A stretch of 64,000 nt of DNA from Methylocapsa acidiphila B2 (lineage in GTDB: Bacteria > Pseudomonadota > Alphaproteobacteria > Rhizobiales > Beijerinckiaceae): positions 122,694 to 186,693 of the forward strand of contig NZ_ATYA01000001.1 of NCBI RefSeq assembly GCF_000427445.1. Direction: 5' to 3'. A model generated the notes under the pieces. That model worked only from the letters and a program-made list of their open reading frames with translations, was not told where the DNA came from and ran no database searches. The translations under genes were made by a program, and so were the position numbers. Position 1 is the first letter of the stretch; every line of letters begins with the position of its first letter. Below, piece by piece: positions 63,991 to 64,000 of this stretch.

Positions 63991-64000
63991 GAGATGTCCT

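Noticed and set aside
1..64000. tRNA or rRNA genes as integration targets for the integrase
   Set aside because: No stretch with the conserved GTTCRANNC loop and acceptor pairing was recognised by eye; a tRNA scan would settle it.

Overview
The window reads as high-GC alphaproteobacterial DNA. It most likely comes from a methanotroph of the Methylocystis/Methylosinus group or a close relative. The clearest hint is a Tat-exported, 13-cysteine Csp1-type copper-storage protein (30625-31056), a family first described in Methylosinus. CopC/CopD-like genes, two DUF2946-type Cys-rich membrane proteins and two FecI/FecR/TonB receptor modules fit that reading. Abundant insertion sequences, three toxin-antitoxin pairs and broken integrase, topB and traG genes mark it as plasmid or genomic-island DNA rather than a conserved chromosomal core. 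The replicon type cannot be proven from this window.

Layout. 1-1550: broken tyrosine recombinase, a coupled hypothetical gene and an IS3 scrap. 1886-12289: an invasion-associated-locus-B relic followed by a roughly 3,350-residue autotransporter with about 40 Gly-rich repeats. 12290-17260: conjugation and plasmid debris (topB with one internal stop, traG relic), small genes and a gamma-glutamylcyclotransferase-like gene. 17500-29751: an accessory region with ParS/ParT-like (Xre-RES), RHH-Fic/Doc and AbrB-VapC toxin-antitoxin pairs, an IS6 relic, an MFS transporter, a nucleoside phosphorylase/merA chimera, an F420-type oxidoreductase divergent from an HxlR regulator, ISKra4 and IS21 material, and three unrecognised genes. 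Two XerCD dif-like sites (18754 and 28777) bracket about 10 kb of it, and each has a toxin-antitoxin pair just downstream.

29752-32145: IS5 relic, then the copper genes (csp1, CopC-like, CopD-like). 33058-40702: a three-gene RND efflux operon of the MdtABC type. 40716-54603: two outward-facing metal or siderophore modules. Each has a DUF2946 protein, an ECF sigma factor, a FecR anti-sigma factor and a TonB receptor. The leftward one adds a PepSY membrane protein, and its receptor carries a second outer-membrane barrel at the C-terminus. The rightward one ends in DJ-1/PfpI genes. 54765-57339: complete IS427-type and IS1111-type elements plus IS3 and ISKra4 scraps. 57580-60052: a small gene, an alanine-racemase homologue lacking the catalytic tyrosine, and an alpha/beta hydrolase. 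60060-63014: an IS1595 relic cut by an IS6 element that is itself interrupted by an IS1380 element. 63112-63990: a short flagellin.

The working genes centre on metal traffic (copper storage, outer-membrane receptors with their sigma/anti-sigma control, PepSY membrane protein, efflux), surface display (autotransporter, flagellin) and replicon upkeep (toxin-antitoxin pairs, Xer-type sites). Many other genes have been broken by insertion sequences, frameshifts and nonsense changes.
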